Positions 54,348-56,383 of a stretch of 56,383 nucleotides of DNA are shown piece by piece (the stretch's first letter is position 1; every line of letters starts with the position of its first letter). The DNA lies in assembly GCA_026988115.1 (NCBI GenBank), contig JALSLV010000045.1, positions 1 through 56,383 of the forward strand, in the 5' to 3' direction. Source of the DNA: Lysobacterales bacterium (GTDB taxonomy: Bacteria; Pseudomonadota; Gammaproteobacteria; Xanthomonadales; Marinicellaceae). Made by a program: the position numbers and the translations under genes. The notes below the pieces were generated by a model. It was given only the letters and a program-made list of their open reading frames with translations, searched no databases and was not told the origin of the DNA.

Positions 54348-56261
54348 TCAAATTTTCCCAACTTCATACCATTTTCTTAACCACCTGTCCACAGGATAAA
54401 GAATCTTGTAAAAAGCAGGCACAACCAATAAAGCTAATATTGTCGAGCTGATTAAGCCACCGATAACCGATAATGACATGGGAGAATTCATTTCATGACC
54501 AGCACCACTTCCAAAAGCCAACGGCATCATGGCTCCCACCATGGCAAATGTTGTCATTAAAATCGGGCGCAACCTTTTTTCACCTGCATGAATAAGCGCA
54601 TCATCCACCGATTCGCCTTGCTTAATCGCACGGTTGGCGAAATCCACCACTAAAATGGCATTTTTACCGACCATTCCAAGCAACAAAATAATACCTATCA
54701 TAACAAATAGTGAGAAGTTATTGCCGCTTAATCCCAGTGCAGTTATAACACCAGTAAATGCCAGTGGCATGGTTATCATGATGATAATCGGTTGAATTAT
54801 TGACTCATACAAAGCCGCTAAAATCAGATAAATAAGGATAACAGCGAGTCCAACCGCCATGCTAAAGGCTTGTGCTGTTTGTTGCATGCGCTCGACATCG
54901 CCATCATAAACATAGGCATAGCCTTCGGGTAATAATTCACCAATATTTTCATCCACAAATGCCACAACTGAATTCAATGGTGTGTTGACTATGTTGGCGC
55001 TAATTAATACCTTTCTTTGCCTGTCGTATCTATTGACCGAAGTGATAGAACTGCTCTTTTCAACGCTAATTAACCCATCAAGAAAAACAAATTCTCCACT
55101 TGGTGTGCGAATTTGTATTTTTTTTAAATTATCCAAATTTGCTCGGTTTGCATCGTCATAACGTAAAGTAATATCGTATTCTCTGCCCTTATCTTCAAAA
55201 TTGGCAATTTTTATGTCACTCGAATAGCTCGCATTAAGTACAGCAGCAATCTGTTGAGCGGTAATGCCAACTCGTGCTGCATTTTGTCTTTTGATGCTTA
55301 TATCTACCTCGGGTTGACCCAACTCGTAATCGCTATCAATATCAACCACACCACCAAAAGTGCTTAACATGTTTTCAACTTTTTTACCGATGGTGTTAAG
55401 CTTTTCGAGACTCTCTCCTGTTATAACAATCTGCAAAGGCTTATTATTGCCACCCGTATCAACATCAGGAAGTGATTCGACAGTGACTTTTAAATGCTCT
55501 AGTTTATTAAATTTCTCACGGAATTTGCCAATGATATCCTTTTGCCCAAGCTCGCGTTGTTCTATGGGTTTTAGTTTGGCATAAATAATGGCTTTATGGG
55601 TTTCCTTCGCTTTGGTGTAACCAATGGAAAAAGTGGTGTATTCCAACATGTTACCGGACTCAAGTGCCTTAATTAGTGGTGCTAATTGTTTTTTCATGGA
55701 TGCTATAGTTGTTCCCACTTTGGCTTTGACTACCACGCGAAATTCGCTGTTGTCTTGTTCTGGCACAAAGTCCATACCGACATTGGTGAATATTTTACTG
55801 GATAATATTAACAAGGTAAAAGTCACCAGAACAGTGATGTATTTAAAGCGAATTAAAGGCTTGAGCAGTTTGACATACCCCTTATCCAAAGCCACAAAAT
55901 ATTTTTCTGTCATCTTATGAAATTTGGTTTCTTTGTGACGTAAGACTCGTGCCCCAACGGTGGGAATAAGCATAATGGCCACCAAATAGGACAAGACAAT
56001 ACCCGAGGCAACCGTCATCGCAAAGGCGTTGAAAAATTTACCAACGATGCCACTCATAAATGCCACAGGGATAAACACAGCCAATAACATGGCAGATATC
56101 GCCAGCAAAGAAAAGGCGATTTCGTGCACACCTTCATAAGTGGCTTTAAACGAATCCATGCCTGCTTCCATCTTTTTACTGATGTTTTCAATCACCACGA
56201 TGGCATCATCAATAAAAATCCCGATGGCCAGCGTCAAACCAATCAAGGTTAATTTATTTAT
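54348..56261 (-). pseudogene. RND efflux permease, C-terminal 60%, 5' end interrupted
   Basis: About 637 codons of an AcrB/MexB-type inner-membrane permease, compared with about 1030 in full. It opens at NKLTLIGLTLAIGIFIDDAIVVIEN, the fourth-helix motif with the two proton-relay aspartates. The second periplasmic domain follows, then helices 7-12 with GMVGKNAILVVDFANRA and RPILMTTFAMVGAMMP near the C-terminus. Upstream in the same frame there is a stop at 56277-56279 and no RND-like sequence. The N-terminal periplasmic half is therefore missing or displaced. A TTG at 56246 could start the fragment, but a functional pump is unlikely. If the rest lies beyond the window, this is an insertional disruption. 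Confidence 0.8.
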
Positions 56262-56383
56262 TAACCCTGCTAGATATTACCGCTCAATTTATGCAGCATA
56301 AGAAATTTTAGGATGCTTAAAATAAGATATCACTCTTTGCGGTTGATTTTGTATATCCGTCATGTGTTTTTGCATCTTAATTT
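56262..56383. mobile_element. Unidentified sequence replacing the RND 5' part, possible insertion-element end
   Basis: This segment has no similarity to RND permeases. On the minus strand a frame enters from the right edge and ends at 56289-56291. Its last 30 residues include IQNQPQRVISYFKHPKISYA and look like the tail of a protein, plausibly a transposase. The junction with RND coding sequence falls near 56262-56270. The other end, any terminal repeat and any target duplication are outside the window. Confidence 0.4.

Overview
The window looks like a chromosomal segment of a low-GC, probably marine, gammaproteobacterium. Housekeeping neighbourhoods typical of that class are present: ybgC-tolQRA, zipA-ligA, dapA-bamC next to bcp, glmU, glmS-ycgL, and nrdA/nrdB of the class Ia type. 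Several traits suggest a Marinicella-like lineage: AT-rich code, secreted proteins ending in a short (I)F-x-x-G-(F/M)-E tail, an IPTL-CTERM surface protein, and winged-helix/TPR regulators. That placement is inference, because no 16S gene is present.

Layout. 0-5 kb: 5' part of a TetM/EF-G-like GTPase running off the left edge, then nrdB and nrdA, all on the minus strand. 5-8 kb: a MATE exporter and a divergent SDR epimerase. 7.7-16.4 kb: a possible redox/envelope-signalling region. It holds an ECF sigma factor with a ChrR-like cupin anti-sigma factor, a 159-bp MITE, a cupredoxin lipoprotein followed after 2 nt by a membrane receptor Ser/Thr kinase, an exported truncated haemoglobin with a DUF3034 protein, a DUF4331 protein carrying an inserted domain, and a TPR lipoprotein. 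16.3-19.5 kb: a CPA1 antiporter with TerC, and a DUF4920 protein. 19.6-27.3 kb: a SpoIID/LytB-domain protein and a 1755-residue IPTL-CTERM surface protein with DUF11 repeats. 27.6-37.6 kb: ycgL-glmS, a membrane winged-helix/TPR regulator divergent from an FG-GAP secreted protein, an unknown four-helix membrane protein, and glmU.

37.7-49.5 kb: a split Tol-Pal locus. ybgC-tolQ-tolR-tolA lies on the plus strand. tolB is about 8 kb away on the minus strand, and no pal is visible. Between them lie a REP-associated tyrosine transposase (RAYT) island with mirrored repeats, a chimeric transposase pseudogene and small membrane genes, followed by ligA, zipA, a second Ser/Thr kinase with a C-terminal TPR region, and a YgjP-type metallopeptidase. 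49.6-54.3 kb: dapA-bamC-MFS operon, bcp, DUF2189 and DUF4252 genes. 54.3-56.4 kb: the C-terminal 60% of an RND efflux permease, cut at its 5' end by unrelated sequence at the window edge.

No rRNA, tRNA or CRISPR array was recognised. The parts most worth following are the cupredoxin-receptor kinase pair, the RAYT island with its chimeric pseudogene, the DUF4331 insertion and the shared C-terminal tails. All functions are read from motifs by eye; no database search was possible.
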